Source: an uncultured Pseudomonadota bacterium
GTDB taxonomy: Bacteria; Pseudomonadota; Alphaproteobacteria; UBA9219
Direction: 5' to 3'
Assembly: GCA_903919315.1 (NCBI GenBank)
Contig: CAIXHP010000007.1
Span: 1 to 37,854 of the forward strand
Length of the DNA stretch: 37,854 nt
Part shown: piece after piece, positions 8,059 to 17,152 of the stretch
How positions within the stretch are numbered: position 1 is the stretch's first letter
Layout: each line of letters begins with the position of its first letter
Program-made: the position numbers and the translations under genes
The notes under the pieces: generated by a model
What the model was told of the DNA's origin: nothing
The model's database searches: none
Seen by the model: only the letters and a program-made list of their open reading frames with translations

Positions 8059-9879
8059 CTACTCCACCGTCACGCTCTTCGCCAGATTACGCGGTTGGTC
8101 AACATCGGTGCCTTTGGCCAGCGCGGTGTAATAGGCCAGCAGTTGCACCGGAACGGCGTAAAGCAGCGGCGCGACCACCGGGTCGGACGCAGGCAGCGCC
8201 ATGCTCCAGAACGGCTTCGTGCCGATCTTCGCCTGACCTTCGGCATCAGAGAACAGAACGACCTTGCCGCCACGCGCCACCACTTCCTGAACATTGGACG
8301 CGGTCTTTTCGAACAGCGCGTCGTGCGGCGCCAGCACAACGACCGGCATGAATTCGTCGATCAGGGCGATAGGGCCGTGCTTCAACTCGCCTGCCGGATA
8401 GCCTTCGGCGTGGATGTAGGAAATCTCCTTCAGCTTTAACGCGCCTTCCAACGCCAACGGATAAAGCGCGCCCCGCGCCAGATACAGCACGTCGCGGGCT
8501 TCGGCCAGATGATGCGCCAGTTCCTGAATCTTATGCTCGTCGCGCAAAACCGCGTTGAGCTGCGCCGGAACTTCGCGCACCGCTTGCAAAATCGCGGCGG
8601 CCCGCTTCGCGTCCAGCTTGCCCCGCGCCACGCCCGCCGCGACGGCGAGGCACAGCAAAACGGTCAGCTGCGTGGTGTAGGCCTTGGTGGAGGCGACGCC
8701 GATCTCCGGCCCCGCCAGCGTCGGCACCACGGCATCCGCTTGCCGCGCGATCGAGCTTTGCGGCACGTTCACGACCGCAAGAATCTTTTGCCCCTGCTTC
8801 TTCGCATAGCTGATCGCCGCCAGCGTGTCCGCCGTCTCGCCGGATTGCGACACCGCCAGCGTCACGCCGCCTTGAGGCAGCGGCGCTTCGCGGTAACGAA
8901 ACTCAGACGCGATATCGACTTCGACCGGCAGATGCGCCAGTTGCTCGAACCAGTATTTCGCCACCATGCCGGCGTAATAGGCCGTACCGCACGCGACGAT
9001 AGTCAAACGCGGAACCGTGGCCCAATCGAAAGGCAAATCCGGCAACGCCATCTTGTTGTCGGCGGTGACCAGCGAAGCCAATGTGTCGCCGATGACGGCG
9101 GGTTGCTCGAAAATTTCCTTGAGCATGAAATGGCGGTATTGGCCCTTGCCGATCATCGCGCCGGACAGATTGGTCTGATGGATTTTGCGCTCCACCACCT
9201 GATCGTTCGCATCATGGACGACCGCCTTGCCGGGCGTGAGTTCGATCCAGTCGCCCTCCTCCAGATAACTGATGCAGTTCGTCAGCGGCGCGAGCGCCAG
9301 CGCGTCCGAACCCAGATACATTTCCTGATCGCCATACCCCAAAGCCAACGGACTGCCCCGCCGCGCGCCGATCAACAGGTTCGGATGTCCGGCGAAAATA
9401 ATGCCGATGGCGAACGCGCCCTCAAGCCGCTTGAGCGCCGTCGCCGTCGCCGCTTGCGGCGTCATCCCCTGCTGCAAATAGTCGGTGATCAAATGCGCGA
9501 TGGTTTCCGTGTCGGTTTCGGATTTAAAGCGATGTTGCTTCGCCTCAAGCTCGGCGCGCAACGCGCGATGATTTTCGATGATACCGTTGTGCACCACCGC
9601 CACGCGGTCGGAGAAATGCGGGTGCGCGTTGTCCTCGCTGGGACGGCCATGCGTCGCCCAACGGGTGTGGCCGATGCCGACCGTTCCCGGCAAGGGTTCC
9701 TGTTGCAAACGATCCGCGAGATTTTGCAGCTTGCCGACCGCGCGGCGCGTCGTGATCACGCCATCGACCAGCGTCGCCACGCCCGCGCTGTCATAGCCGC
9801 GATATTCCAGCCGCCGCAATCCGTCCACCAGCAAATCCGCCACCGGACGTTCCGCCAAAATGCCCACGATGCCGCACAT
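8059..9879 (-). CDS. glmS: Glutamine--fructose-6-phosphate aminotransferase (isomerizing)
   Basis: GlmS makes glucosamine-6-phosphate from fructose-6-phosphate and glutamine, the first step toward UDP-GlcNAc for peptidoglycan and lipopolysaccharide. The product is 606 residues, normal length. The N-terminus MCGIVGIL supplies the Cys nucleophile of the class II glutaminase domain, with GHTRWATHG and HNGIIENH further on. Two SIS sugar-isomerase domains follow (VACGTAYYAGM, SQSGETADT, then the ALEGALKLKEISYIHAEGYP segment), and the usual C-terminal LAKSVTVE end is present. The start follows GGGAGA. It lies directly downstream of the rplL terminator, a place normally held by rpoB. No glmS ribozyme-type leader is expected or seen. 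Confidence 0.98.
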   Translation of the reverse strand: MCGIVGILAERPVADLLVDGLRRLEYRGYDSAGVATLVDGVITTRRAVGKLQNLADRLQQEPLPGTVGIGHTRWATHGRPSEDNAHPHFSDRVAVVHNGIIENHRALRAELEAKQHRFKSETDTETIAHLITDYLQQGMTPQAATATALKRLEGAFAIGIIFAGHPNLLIGARRGSPLALGYGDQEMYLGSDALALAPLTNCISYLEEGDWIELTPGKAVVHDANDQVVERKIHQTNLSGAMIGKGQYRHFMLKEIFEQPAVIGDTLASLVTADNKMALPDLPFDWATVPRLTIVACGTAYYAGMVAKYWFEQLAHLPVEVDIASEFRYREAPLPQGGVTLAVSQSGETADTLAAISYAKKQGQKILAVVNVPQSSIARQADAVVPTLAGPEIGVASTKAYTTQLTVLLCLAVAAGVARGKLDAKRAAAILQAVREVPAQLNAVLRDEHKIQELAHHLAEARDVLYLARGALYPLALEGALKLKEISYIHAEGYPAGELKHGPIALIDEFMPVVVLAPHDALFEKTASNVQEVVARGGKVVLFSDAEGQAKIGTKPFWSMALPASDPVVAPLLYAVPVQLLAYYTALAKGTDVDQPRNLAKSVTVE

Positions 9880-10003
9880 GAACCGTCTCCCTCGCGTTTA
9901 AAACACCCCTGTTTCGTGCCGCATCGCGACGCGCAAGGCAAGCGGGTGTCGCAACAATTCTGGCGACCGAATGTTACGCCGCGCGGCTCCGAACGATGGG
10001 CAT

Positions 10004-10038
10004 AAAAAACCGGACGGAAGTTTCCCCCCGTCCGGTTT
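10004..10038 (-). terminator. Strong rho-independent terminator after rplL
   Basis: On the minus strand, an 11-bp stem AAACCGGACGG / CCGTCCGGTTT is followed directly by a run of six T. It closes the rplKAJL transcript about 45 bases after the rplL stop and separates it from glmS. Confidence 0.9.
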
Positions 10039-10083
10039 CTCGTCTTTGTTTGCTCACCGCTTGCGCGGCAAAAGCAAAAAAGC

Positions 10084-10458
10084 TTACTTGACTTCGACGG
10101 CAGCGCCGGCGGCTTCAAGCTGCTTCTTGAACTTGTCGGCATCGGACTTGGAAACGGCTTCCTTGACGGTCTTCGGCGCGCCTTCGACGAGGTCCTTGGC
10201 TTCCTTCAGACCCAAGCCGGTGATGGCGCGGATTTCCTTAATGACTTCGATCTTCTTGTCGCCAGCCTTGGCGAGGACGATCGTGAACTCAGTCTGCTCT
10301 TCCGCCGCAGGACCAGCCGCCGCGCCGCCGACCGCCGCAACCGCGACAGGAGCCGCAGCGCTAACGCCCCACTTTTCTTCCAACAGCTTCGACAGTTCCG
10401 CCGCTTCGATGACGGTCAGGGCCGAAAGTTCATCAACCAATTTCTCAAGCTTCGACAT
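10084..10458 (-). CDS. rplL: 50S ribosomal protein L7/L12
   Basis: L7/L12 forms the ribosomal stalk that recruits and activates translation GTPases. The 124-residue product has the N-terminal dimerisation helices ([20 protein letters not shown]), an Ala/Gly/Val hinge ([16 protein letters not shown]) and the conserved C-terminal domain ([18 protein letters not shown]). AAGGAGA precedes the ATG. It is the last gene of the rplK-rplA-rplJ-rplL series and is followed by a strong terminator rather than by rpoB. Confidence 0.98.
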   Translation of the reverse strand: MSKLEKLVDELSALTVIEAAELSKLLEEKWGVSAAAPVAVAAVGGAAAGPAAEEQTEFTIVLAKAGDKKIEVIKEIRAITGLGLKEAKDLVEGAPKTVKEAVSKSDADKFKKQLEAAGAAVEVK

Positions 10459-10539
10459 GTTAGTCTCCTTATGTTGAACGTCGTTTGTTGTTACCGATTA
10501 CCCTTTTCCGAAGTCCCGAAAGGAACCCCAGGAAACTCT

Positions 10540-11058
10540 TTAAGCCGCCTGCTTGCTACGCGCGGACAAAACCCGAGCCAACTGGCCCGCCGGAGCCTGC
10601 AAAACGCCCGCGATCTTCGTCGCCGGAGCCTGCAACAAGCCAACCAGCTTGCCGCGCAGTTCGTTGAGCGACGGCAAGGTCGCCAACGCCATCGCACCCT
10701 TAGCGTCCAGAATCTGTTCGCCCAAAGCCGCCGCAATCAGCTTCAGCTTGGGATTCTTCTTGGCGAATTCCGCCGCGATCTTGGCCGCCGCCACGGGATC
10801 TTTCGAATAGGCCAGAACGGTCGGCCCCTTCAGATAGGGCTCCAGACCAGCAAGCTTGGTGTCCTTGATCGCGCGCTTGATCAGCGTGTTCTTGCCGACC
10901 TTGACCGACACGCCTGCGGCGCGGTTCTGGCGGCGAAAATCCAAAGTCTGATCGGCGTTGAGGCCGCTCTGCTCCAGAATGACCAACAGCTCGGCATCCT
11001 TGATGTCGGCACCGAGAGCCTCGGTCAGATTCTGTTTGGCGGTGCGCTTTGCACTCAT
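10540..11058 (-). CDS. rplJ: 50S ribosomal protein L10
   Basis: L10 anchors the L7/L12 dimers to 23S rRNA. The 172-residue product shows the family pattern: NLTEALGADIKDAELLVILE, KVGKNTLIKRAIKDTKLAGL, LKGPTVLAYSKDPVAAAKI, and a C-terminal helix that binds L12. It starts at the ATG at 11058, preceded by GGAGGAAAC; the upstream in-frame extension is leader sequence. In bacteria generally the L10-L12 complex represses its own mRNA by binding the rplJ leader, and the 268-base gap upstream is the expected place for that. Confidence 0.97.
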   Translation of the reverse strand: MSAKRTAKQNLTEALGADIKDAELLVILEQSGLNADQTLDFRRQNRAAGVSVKVGKNTLIKRAIKDTKLAGLEPYLKGPTVLAYSKDPVAAAKIAAEFAKKNPKLKLIAAALGEQILDAKGAMALATLPSLNELRGKLVGLLQAPATKIAGVLQAPAGQLARVLSARSKQAA

Positions 11059-11326
11059 GTTTCCTCCAAATATAAAAACCGTCATGCCCACGAAGGTGGG
11101 CATCTCATTCCTTGTTCGTGCTGTCCGGGATCGATGAGTCGAAATGTGCGTCGGAGGGAACCAGCCCTGCTGGGCGAACACCGTTCGCCGGACGCACGAT
11201 CATTTCAACCCGTCTATGCTGGCACATTTAAGCCGGTTCACACCGGCACCCGCAGTCTCGGACAGGATGCCCCGTTTCCGGGGCGGCCTTTCTATAGACG
11301 AAACCAACCCACAAAGGCAAGCGCTT
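11059..11326 (-). promoter_or_regulatory. Probable rplJ (L10) mRNA leader with autoregulatory structure
   Basis: A 268-base untranslated gap separates rplA from rplJ, the position and size of the known L10 leader where L10-L12 binds. Several hairpins are visible on the minus strand: GCCCCG/CGGGGC with a 4-base loop (11269-11284), GGCGAAC/GTTCGCC with a 3-base loop (11173-11189), and, next to rplJ, a REP-like hairpin with a TTCG-type loop followed by TTTTTATATTT. The exact L10-binding kink-turn was not confirmed by eye. Confidence 0.45.
11080..11111. repeat. REP-like palindromic repeat in the rplJ leader
   Basis: CGTCATGCCCACGAAGGTGG then GCATCTCATTCC. The core ATGCCCAC / GTGGGCAT is an inverted repeat. 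Related copies occur at 34103-34184 and 37047-37167. On the minus strand the hairpin is followed by a T-rich run and then the rplJ ribosome binding site. Confidence 0.75.
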
Positions 11327-12034
11327 TTACGCCGCCTCGGTGAGCGTCGTCATATCAACCTTCACGCCCGGCCCCATCGTGGACGAGAGCGAAACGCGGT
11401 TGATGTAAGTTCCCTTCACGCCGTTCGGACGCGCCTTGGCAATCGCGTGGACGAACGCGCGGATGTTTTCCACCAAAGCCTGCTCCGAAAAGCTGAGCTT
11501 GCCGACGCCCGCATGGACGATGCCGCCCTTTTCCGCGCGGAATTCGATGGAGCCGGCCTTCGCCGCCTTCACCGCATCCGCCACGTTCGGAGTCACGGTG
11601 CCAAGCTTCGGGTTGGGCATCAGGCCGCGCGGCCCCAGCACCTTACCCAGCTTGCCCACCACGCCCATCATGTCGGGAGTCGCGATCACGCGGTCGAATT
11701 CGGCGAAACCCGCCATAATCTTTTCCGCCAGATCATCGGCACCGACAATGTCCGCGCCCGCCGCCTTGGCCGCATCGGCCTTGTCGGCCTTGGCGAACAC
11801 CGCGACGCGCACGGTCTTGCCCGTGCCGTGCGGCAATTGCACCATGCCGCGCACGGCTTGATCAGAAAGCTTGGGGTCGATGCCGAGATTCATGGCGATT
11901 TCGATGGTTTCATCGAACTTGCGCTTCGCCTCGACCGACGACTTCTTGATGAGCTTCACCGCCGCATCCAAGGCATAAGCCTGCTTGCGATCGACGTTGG
12001 CGCTGATTTTGCGGAATTTTTTACCCTGAGCCAT
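11327..12034 (-). CDS. rplA: 50S ribosomal protein L1
   Basis: L1 binds 23S rRNA at the mobile stalk and, in many bacteria, represses the rplK-rplA mRNA. The 235-residue product carries the signature [17 protein letters not shown] and the typical end ([19 protein letters not shown]). It starts at the ATG at 12034 after GGAGTAAGAAC, four bases downstream of rplK, so the two are translationally close. A non-family extension of the frame upstream overlaps rplK and is rejected. Confidence 0.98.
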   Translation of the reverse strand: MAQGKKFRKISANVDRKQAYALDAAVKLIKKSSVEAKRKFDETIEIAMNLGIDPKLSDQAVRGMVQLPHGTGKTVRVAVFAKADKADAAKAAGADIVGADDLAEKIMAGFAEFDRVIATPDMMGVVGKLGKVLGPRGLMPNPKLGTVTPNVADAVKAAKAGSIEFRAEKGGIVHAGVGKLSFSEQALVENIRAFVHAIAKARPNGVKGTYINRVSLSSTMGPGVKVDMTTLTEAA

Positions 12035-12038
12035 GTTC

Positions 12039-12467
12039 TTACTCCACCACCTGAACGCCCATCGAACGGGCGGAACCAATCAACATCTGGCACGCGGCAT
12101 CGATGTCGTTGGCGTTCATATCGACCATCTTGTCCTTGGCGATTTCGCGGATCTGCGCCATCGTGATTTGACCGGCGAACGTCGTGCCCGTGGTCTTGGA
12201 GCCGCTTTCGATCTTGGCCGCCTTCTTGATGTAATAGGTGTTCGGCGGCTTCTTGGTGACGAACGTAAAGCTGCGATCCGAGAACGCCGTGATCACGACC
12301 GGAATCGGCATGCCCTTTTCCAAGCCCTGCGTCTTGGCGTTGAACTGCTTGCAGAATTCCATGATGTTCAAACCGCGCTGACCCAAAGCCGGGCCGATCG
12401 GCGGCGACGGATTCGCAGCGCCCGCCGGAACCTGAAGTTTGATGTAACCGACTATTTCCTTTGCCAT
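12039..12467 (-). CDS. rplK: 50S ribosomal protein L11
   Basis: L11 forms the GTPase-associated centre with 23S rRNA. The 142-residue product shows the family start [20 protein letters not shown] and [20 protein letters not shown], and a C-terminal domain with [20 protein letters not shown]. The ATG at 12467 gives exactly the family N-terminus. A 324-base gap separates it from nusG, so rplK probably has its own promoter. Confidence 0.98.
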   Translation of the reverse strand: MAKEIVGYIKLQVPAGAANPSPPIGPALGQRGLNIMEFCKQFNAKTQGLEKGMPIPVVITAFSDRSFTFVTKKPPNTYYIKKAAKIESGSKTTGTTFAGQITMAQIREIAKDKMVDMNANDIDAACQMLIGSARSMGVQVVE

Positions 12468-12791
12468 GACGCCCTCCCGGCGCAGCGCCGCCCGCAACAA
12501 CGGACAGCTTCAGTTAAAACACACAACACATCCGCCGCGCTTTCGCGCAACATCACCAAAAGCGCCACAGCCGCAAACGGCCTACGCGCAAAATTCAGAA
12601 GGGGTTTTTGCCCTCCATCCCGCAAGCCGTAAAGCCCACAGGCCGCGTGGTTCGGCATCCCAGGGAACTCTAGGGACCACCTCCCACGCCTTTTGTCCTT
12701 GGCCGACCATAGCCGCGAACCTTACAGGCCGGACTTATAAACGCAAACGGGCGCGTTCGTCCAGCCCTTTGTCGCTTGGTAAAAAAACGGC
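12468..12791. other. Gap between nusG and rplK
   Basis: No gene is seen. It should carry the promoter and leader of rplKAJL. A run of seven T follows GGCCG just after the nusG stop on the minus strand, but no stem precedes it, so no terminator is called. No promoter hexamers stood out. Confidence 0.4.
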
Positions 12792-13322
12792 CTAAACCTT
12801 CTCCACCTGACTGTATTCCAGCTCGACCGGCGTGGCGCGGCCAAAGATGGACACGGCCACCTTGAGGCGCGACTTGCCCTCGTCCACATCCTCGACGACA
12901 CCGTTGAAGGAGGCAAAGGGACCGTCCGACACCCGCACCTGCTCGCCCACCTCAAAGGTGATGGAGGGTTTCGGATGTTCGAAGCCTTCCTGCACTTGGT
13001 TAAGGATCCGCTGCGCCTCTTTCTCGGTGATCGGCGAAGGCTTGCCGCCGCCGCCCAAAAAGCCGGTGACCTTGGCCGTATTCTTGACCATGTGCCAGCT
13101 CTCGTCGGTCAGATCCATCTTGATCAGGACATAGCCGGGGAAAAACTTGCGCTCGGCGTTGACCTTCGCGCCGCGCCGCACTTCGACGACCTCTTCGGTC
13201 GGCACCAGAATCTCGGAGAAATAATCCGCCAGCCCCTTCTTGAGCGCGGATTCGCGAACGGTTTCCGCGACTTTCTTTTCGAAACCCGAATAAACGTGAA
13301 TAACATACCAGCGGTGCGCCAT
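12792..13322 (-). CDS. nusG: Transcription termination/antitermination factor NusG
   Basis: NusG binds RNA polymerase, raises processivity, and links it to Rho or the ribosome. The 176-residue product has the NGN domain (HRWYVIHVYSGFEKKVAETV, PGYVLIKMDLTDESWHMVKN) and the C-terminal KOW domain (VRVSDGPFASFNGVVEDVDE). The ATG at 13322 follows GGAG; the TTG two codons upstream is less likely. It lies 21 bases downstream of secE, and the pair is cotranscribed as in most bacteria. Confidence 0.98.
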   Translation of the reverse strand: MAHRWYVIHVYSGFEKKVAETVRESALKKGLADYFSEILVPTEEVVEVRRGAKVNAERKFFPGYVLIKMDLTDESWHMVKNTAKVTGFLGGGGKPSPITEKEAQRILNQVQEGFEHPKPSITFEVGEQVRVSDGPFASFNGVVEDVDEGKSRLKVAVSIFGRATPVELEYSQVEKV

Positions 13323-13343
13323 AATCAACTCCTCAATCTTCTC

Positions 13344-13541
13344 TTACGAGTTCATGCCCAAAATACGGCCAATGGCGAAACCGAGCGCCGAATCGACGGC
13401 AAGGAAAAACACCCCCGCCACCAACGCCATCACCACGATCATCACCGTCGTCACCACGGTTTCCTTGCGCGTGGGCCACGTCACCTTGGCGATTTCACGG
13501 CGCGTCTCGCGCGCGAATTCGACCACATTGAAGCTCGCCAT
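13344..13541 (-). CDS. secE: Preprotein translocase subunit SecE
   Basis: SecE is the clamp subunit of the SecYEG translocon in the inner membrane. The 65-residue product is the short, single-membrane-helix form usual in alphaproteobacteria: the amphipathic FARETRREIAKVTWPTRKET followed by a membrane segment (TTVMIVVMALVAGVFFLAVD). AAGGGA precedes the ATG. It sits between tRNA-Trp and nusG. Confidence 0.97.
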   Translation of the reverse strand: MASFNVVEFARETRREIAKVTWPTRKETVVTTVMIVVMALVAGVFFLAVDSALGFAIGRILGMNS

Positions 13542-13574
13542 GTTCGTCCCTTTATCTGTCGCACCGCAGCGCGC

Positions 13575-13650
13575 TGGCAGGAGTGGAGGGGCTCGAACCC
13601 GCAGCCTTCGGTTTTGGAGACCGACGCTCTACCAATTGAGCTACACTCCT
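13575..13650 (-). tRNA. tRNA-Trp (anticodon CCA)
   Basis: A complete 76-base cloverleaf on the minus strand. The acceptor AGGAGTG pairs with CACTCCT, the anticodon loop reads TCTCCAAAA with CCA, the T arm is GGGTTCGAGCCC, and the 3' CCA is encoded at 13575-13577. It lies just upstream of secE, the classic location. Confidence 0.97.
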
Positions 13651-13886
13651 ACGGCAAGCCACCGCAGTCCTTGTTCATTCGCAAAGCCGCCCTCAAGGCA
13701 CAACCTCAAACGCGACCCCAGACCCACAAGGCCCCGTCCGGCGGTTGACCGTCGGACTAAGCGTAATATCTTGTAGGGGAAGGCCTATTCCTAGCCGATC
13801 TCGCGCCGCGTTGCCAGTGGAAATTTGGCTCGCCCCAAAACGGCGAAAAACCGCCAATTTCAGGCCCAAGAGACAGGAGAAAGCAA

Positions 13887-14287
<401 letters not shown>

Positions 14288-15208
14288 ATGAAAACAACCT
14301 CATTAGAGGGGCCTCGCACAGCGCCGCGCAAGCGCCCGCCCACAACGCCGCCGCGCCATCACGAATTGCACGTCCAACCCATTGTCCGCCACGAGCGCGA
14401 ACAAGATTTTAGAATCACAGGAGGCGAAATACTTTTTCGTCGCCAAGACCTTCAAAACCCCGGCAGGTTCATGAATCCCGAACCGCTGATTCGGCGAATG
14501 GAGATCGATGGAAACACGCTCGCCTTCGACTGCGCCACCATGCACCGCGCCGCCGATTTTAGTTTGGGCATTAACGCTTCGGGCAGCGACGACCACATCA
14601 TCCACGTTAACGTCTCCGCCCGAACGGTTGCTGATCCCCGTTTCCCGAACTATGTGGCCAAACTGGGCAAACGACCGGGCGTAACAGACGTTCTCCAACC
14701 GGAAATAACCGAAACGGCCGCCCTAGACAGCGAAGAGACGCGCCGTTTCAAGCGCGGGCTTCAGGCTCTCAACAAGGCCGGGTTCGTCACATGGCTCGAC
14801 GACTTCCCTCATGGGCAGCACACAGAGGACCGCTTGATGGAGCTTGCTGCGGACGGCCACATCCACGGTGTCAAGATCGACCGGTGCGACGTGAACAAAT
14901 CGCTTGGTCACGGGAACGGTTGCGCCACGCTCATGAATCATGTGGAAACATTCGTCACGCTCGGCATCAGCTCCGTGGTGTTCGAGGGGATCGAGGACAA
15001 AAAGGGAGCGCACCAGATCGACACCGCCGCAGCAAGGTCAGGCCTGACCGAACACATCAACCTGCGCTATCAGGGATGGGCCTTCGCGAAAGCCCTTCCC
15101 CCGTGCGATTTCGCGCGCATGATCGGGGTTTGCCCCACCTGTCCCAGCCGTCCATGCACAACCGGCAGAACCGCGAGCGCCTTCCGTTATCAGGCCGCCG
15201 GAGCCTAG
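14288..15208 (+). CDS. Stand-alone EAL-domain protein, probable cyclic-di-GMP phosphodiesterase
   Basis: The 306-residue product is a divergent EAL domain, the fold that hydrolyses the second messenger cyclic-di-GMP. The residues known to bind metal and substrate all have counterparts: E47 in GGEILFR (EAL becomes EIL), N108 in HVNVSA, E142 in EITETA, D171-D172 in WLDDFPHG, K196 in GVKIDR, E233 in FEGIED and Q262 in YQGWAFAK. The spacing from E47 to N108 equals that in characterised enzymes. There is no GGDEF, sensor or membrane segment. A short C-terminal tail has CPTCPSRPC, perhaps metal-binding. AAGGAA precedes the ATG. It faces the LD-carboxypeptidase gene with 17 bases between stops. Activity is inferred. 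Confidence 0.8.
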   Translation: MKTTSLEGPRTAPRKRPPTTPPRHHELHVQPIVRHEREQDFRITGGEILFRRQDLQNPGRFMNPEPLIRRMEIDGNTLAFDCATMHRAADFSLGINASGSDDHIIHVNVSARTVADPRFPNYVAKLGKRPGVTDVLQPEITETAALDSEETRRFKRGLQALNKAGFVTWLDDFPHGQHTEDRLMELAADGHIHGVKIDRCDVNKSLGHGNGCATLMNHVETFVTLGISSVVFEGIEDKKGAHQIDTAAARSGLTEHINLRYQGWAFAKALPPCDFARMIGVCPTCPSRPCTTGRTASAFRYQAAGA

Positions 15209-15225
15209 CCCCACTTCGGTTATCG

Positions 15226-16167
15226 TCAAACAAACAAGCGCAACGCCGCGCCGTCGTCGTCCAGCGTCAACCGTGCCCGCCCACCGACCGGCAAAGTCGT
15301 CGCATAGCGCCCATGCCCGCACGGAAAGTTAAAGCACAGGGGAACATCCGGCGGCACATGCTCTGTGACAATCTGCTGCAAGGTTTTTCCATAGGGCTTC
15401 TCGCCCTCACGGTTCGCGCCGGTTTCACCGTCCGTGATGGCGACCATCTCGCCGATCATGACCGCGCGCGCGCCCTTGAATTTCCCGGCCAAGCGAAAGT
15501 GCGTCAGAGTCCGGTCGATCTTGTACAACGGTTCATCGACATCCTCTAGGAACAACAGCGCACCCTCCCCCGACCAATCGTAAGGCGTGCCGATCAGATT
15601 CTGCAAAAGCGCCATATTCCCGCCGACCAAAACGCCTTCGGCCGCGCCCCCACGCGCCACGTCCACGTCCGGATAGCGCAAACCTCCGGCCTCACCCCCC
15701 AGAACCGCCAACAAATCAGCAACGGTGCACGGATCGTTTTCGGATCGCGCGAAACTCACTGCCATCGGCCCATGATAGGTAACCAGTCCGCTTTGTTTCG
15801 TAATTGCCTGCAGCAACGTGGTGATGTCGGAAAAGCCGACAAAGGGCTTGGGGTTCCGCCGAATCGCCTCATAGTCCAGACGATCCAACAGCCGCAACGC
15901 CCCCATGCCGCCACGGGCGCATAGGATGGCATCGATGGCAGGGTCCAGAAACATCGCCATGATCGCCCCGGCCCGCGCCGCGTCGTCGCCCGCCAATTGG
16001 CCGTCCCGCAGGCTGGTCTGAGCGTGGACAACCACGCGATAACCCTGTTTTTCCAGCGTTTCCACCGTCGCCGCGACCCACTCCGGCTTCGGCCAGCGCG
16101 ACGGAGCCACAAGGCCAATTGTGCCGCCCGGACGCAGGGCGGGAGGAAGAACGGCGCTGTTCATCAT
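15226..16167 (-). CDS. LD-carboxypeptidase (peptidase S66 family)
   Basis: S66 enzymes (LdcA, MccF) remove the terminal D-alanine from murein tetrapeptides during peptidoglycan recycling in the cytosol, or cleave microcin C-like compounds. The product is 313 residues, normal length. The nucleophile segment GFSDITTLL follows LCARGGMGALRLLDRLD, and the Glu and His of the triad are probably in LFLEDVDEPLYKIDR and CFNFPCGHGRYATTLPVGG. The ATG at 16167 (or its neighbour 16164) is chosen because upstream sequence in the frame is only reachable from a TTG and does not match the family. LdcA is more likely than MccF given no antibiotic-related neighbours. Confidence 0.88.
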   Translation of the reverse strand: MMNSAVLPPALRPGGTIGLVAPSRWPKPEWVAATVETLEKQGYRVVVHAQTSLRDGQLAGDDAARAGAIMAMFLDPAIDAILCARGGMGALRLLDRLDYEAIRRNPKPFVGFSDITTLLQAITKQSGLVTYHGPMAVSFARSENDPCTVADLLAVLGGEAGGLRYPDVDVARGGAAEGVLVGGNMALLQNLIGTPYDWSGEGALLFLEDVDEPLYKIDRTLTHFRLAGKFKGARAVMIGEMVAITDGETGANREGEKPYGKTLQQIVTEHVPPDVPLCFNFPCGHGRYATTLPVGGRARLTLDDDGAALRLFV

Positions 16168-16237
16168 GCTGTTCCATGCAATTGAGGCGGAAAACAATCC
16201 ATGCTATCAGAGCGCGTTCCAACGCGGGAGGCCCTTT

Positions 16238-17152
16238 GTGATTCTATCATCCGACGATCTTCTGAAAATCATCCACGACACCAAGGCCGTGTCCATCTGG
16301 AACCACAAAACCGGGCCGGTGTTCTGGTACGCCGCCGCCGTGCCGGGGCCATTTTATGTCAACACGGAACTGGCGATCGGCAGCGCTCTGGCCGAAAAGC
16401 TGCTGCGCGACATCACCGCCATCATCGCCGCGACCTCCGACCCCGCCGCCCGCGCCGCGCGGTTGAACGAAGCCATCCTGACCGCCTACGACGCAAACCC
16501 GGTCTATCAGCAAATCGTCAAAACCATGGTCGCCGCCGCCAAAGCGTCCTTCCCGGACGGCAGCTACGCGCTCGTGTCCGGCGGCGAACGGCGCGACTGG
16601 CTGTTCTCGATCCCCTTCGCCCGCGAGGCCGGAGTCCCGCACGCCTTCCTGTTCAAAAATCAGGATCTGTGGTGCGCCACCCCCATCGCGCCGCACGCGA
16701 CGACGCTGCATGTCGCCGACCTGATCAACAACGCCGCCAGTTACTTTGATCTGTGGCTTCCTATTCTGGAAAAGGCGCATCTGCGCTGCATAGGCACCGT
16801 CTGCCTCAACAGCCGTGGCAGCAACGGCCTGCAACGCCTCGCCAAGGCCAACGTCAAGGTCGTCGCGCTCAACGGCATCGACCTGAGTTTCTTTGAAAAG
16901 TCCCGCGCCGGAGGCCTGATCGACGCCGACACGCTGGCGGAAATCGCCGCCTATTTCGCGTCGCCGCAGGAATGGGCCAAACGCTATCTGATCGGCAACG
17001 CAAAGTTGTTCGACGCGCCCCACATCGACGCGAAATCCTTTGAGCGGCTGCGTTCCTTCTTCACCAACGACCCATGGTCGCTGAAGAAAGACAACGAAGC
17101 TTTCTTCGCCGCGATGCGCACCGCCATTGAAGAACGCGCCCGCACAGCCTAG
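16238..17152 (+). CDS. Phosphoribosyltransferase-like protein
   Basis: The product is 304 residues from a GTG start, chosen because GGGAGG lies six bases upstream and the longer frame overlaps the divergent gene. The central motif SGGERRDWLFSIPFAREAGV (residues about 114-133) and the later HVADLINNAASYFDLW (158 onward) resemble the substrate-side and PRPP-binding-loop segments of a group of orotate-phosphoribosyltransferase-like proteins. In canonical PRTases the PRPP loop has two acidic residues followed by T-G; here only one Asp and N-N-A remain, so activity is uncertain. It is cytosolic. Its stop and the stop of the opposing ATPase gene share the palindrome CTAG. Confidence 0.55.
   Translation: MILSSDDLLKIIHDTKAVSIWNHKTGPVFWYAAAVPGPFYVNTELAIGSALAEKLLRDITAIIAATSDPAARAARLNEAILTAYDANPVYQQIVKTMVAAAKASFPDGSYALVSGGERRDWLFSIPFAREAGVPHAFLFKNQDLWCATPIAPHATTLHVADLINNAASYFDLWLPILEKAHLRCIGTVCLNSRGSNGLQRLAKANVKVVALNGIDLSFFEKSRAGGLIDADTLAEIAAYFASPQEWAKRYLIGNAKLFDAPHIDAKSFERLRSFFTNDPWSLKKDNEAFFAAMRTAIEERARTA

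Noticed and set aside
8509-10005. 498-residue open frame opposite glmS
   Set aside because: Arg/His-rich shadow of a full-length glmS.
12770-12795. T run after the nusG stop as a terminator
   Set aside because: Seven T on the minus strand but no stem precedes them.
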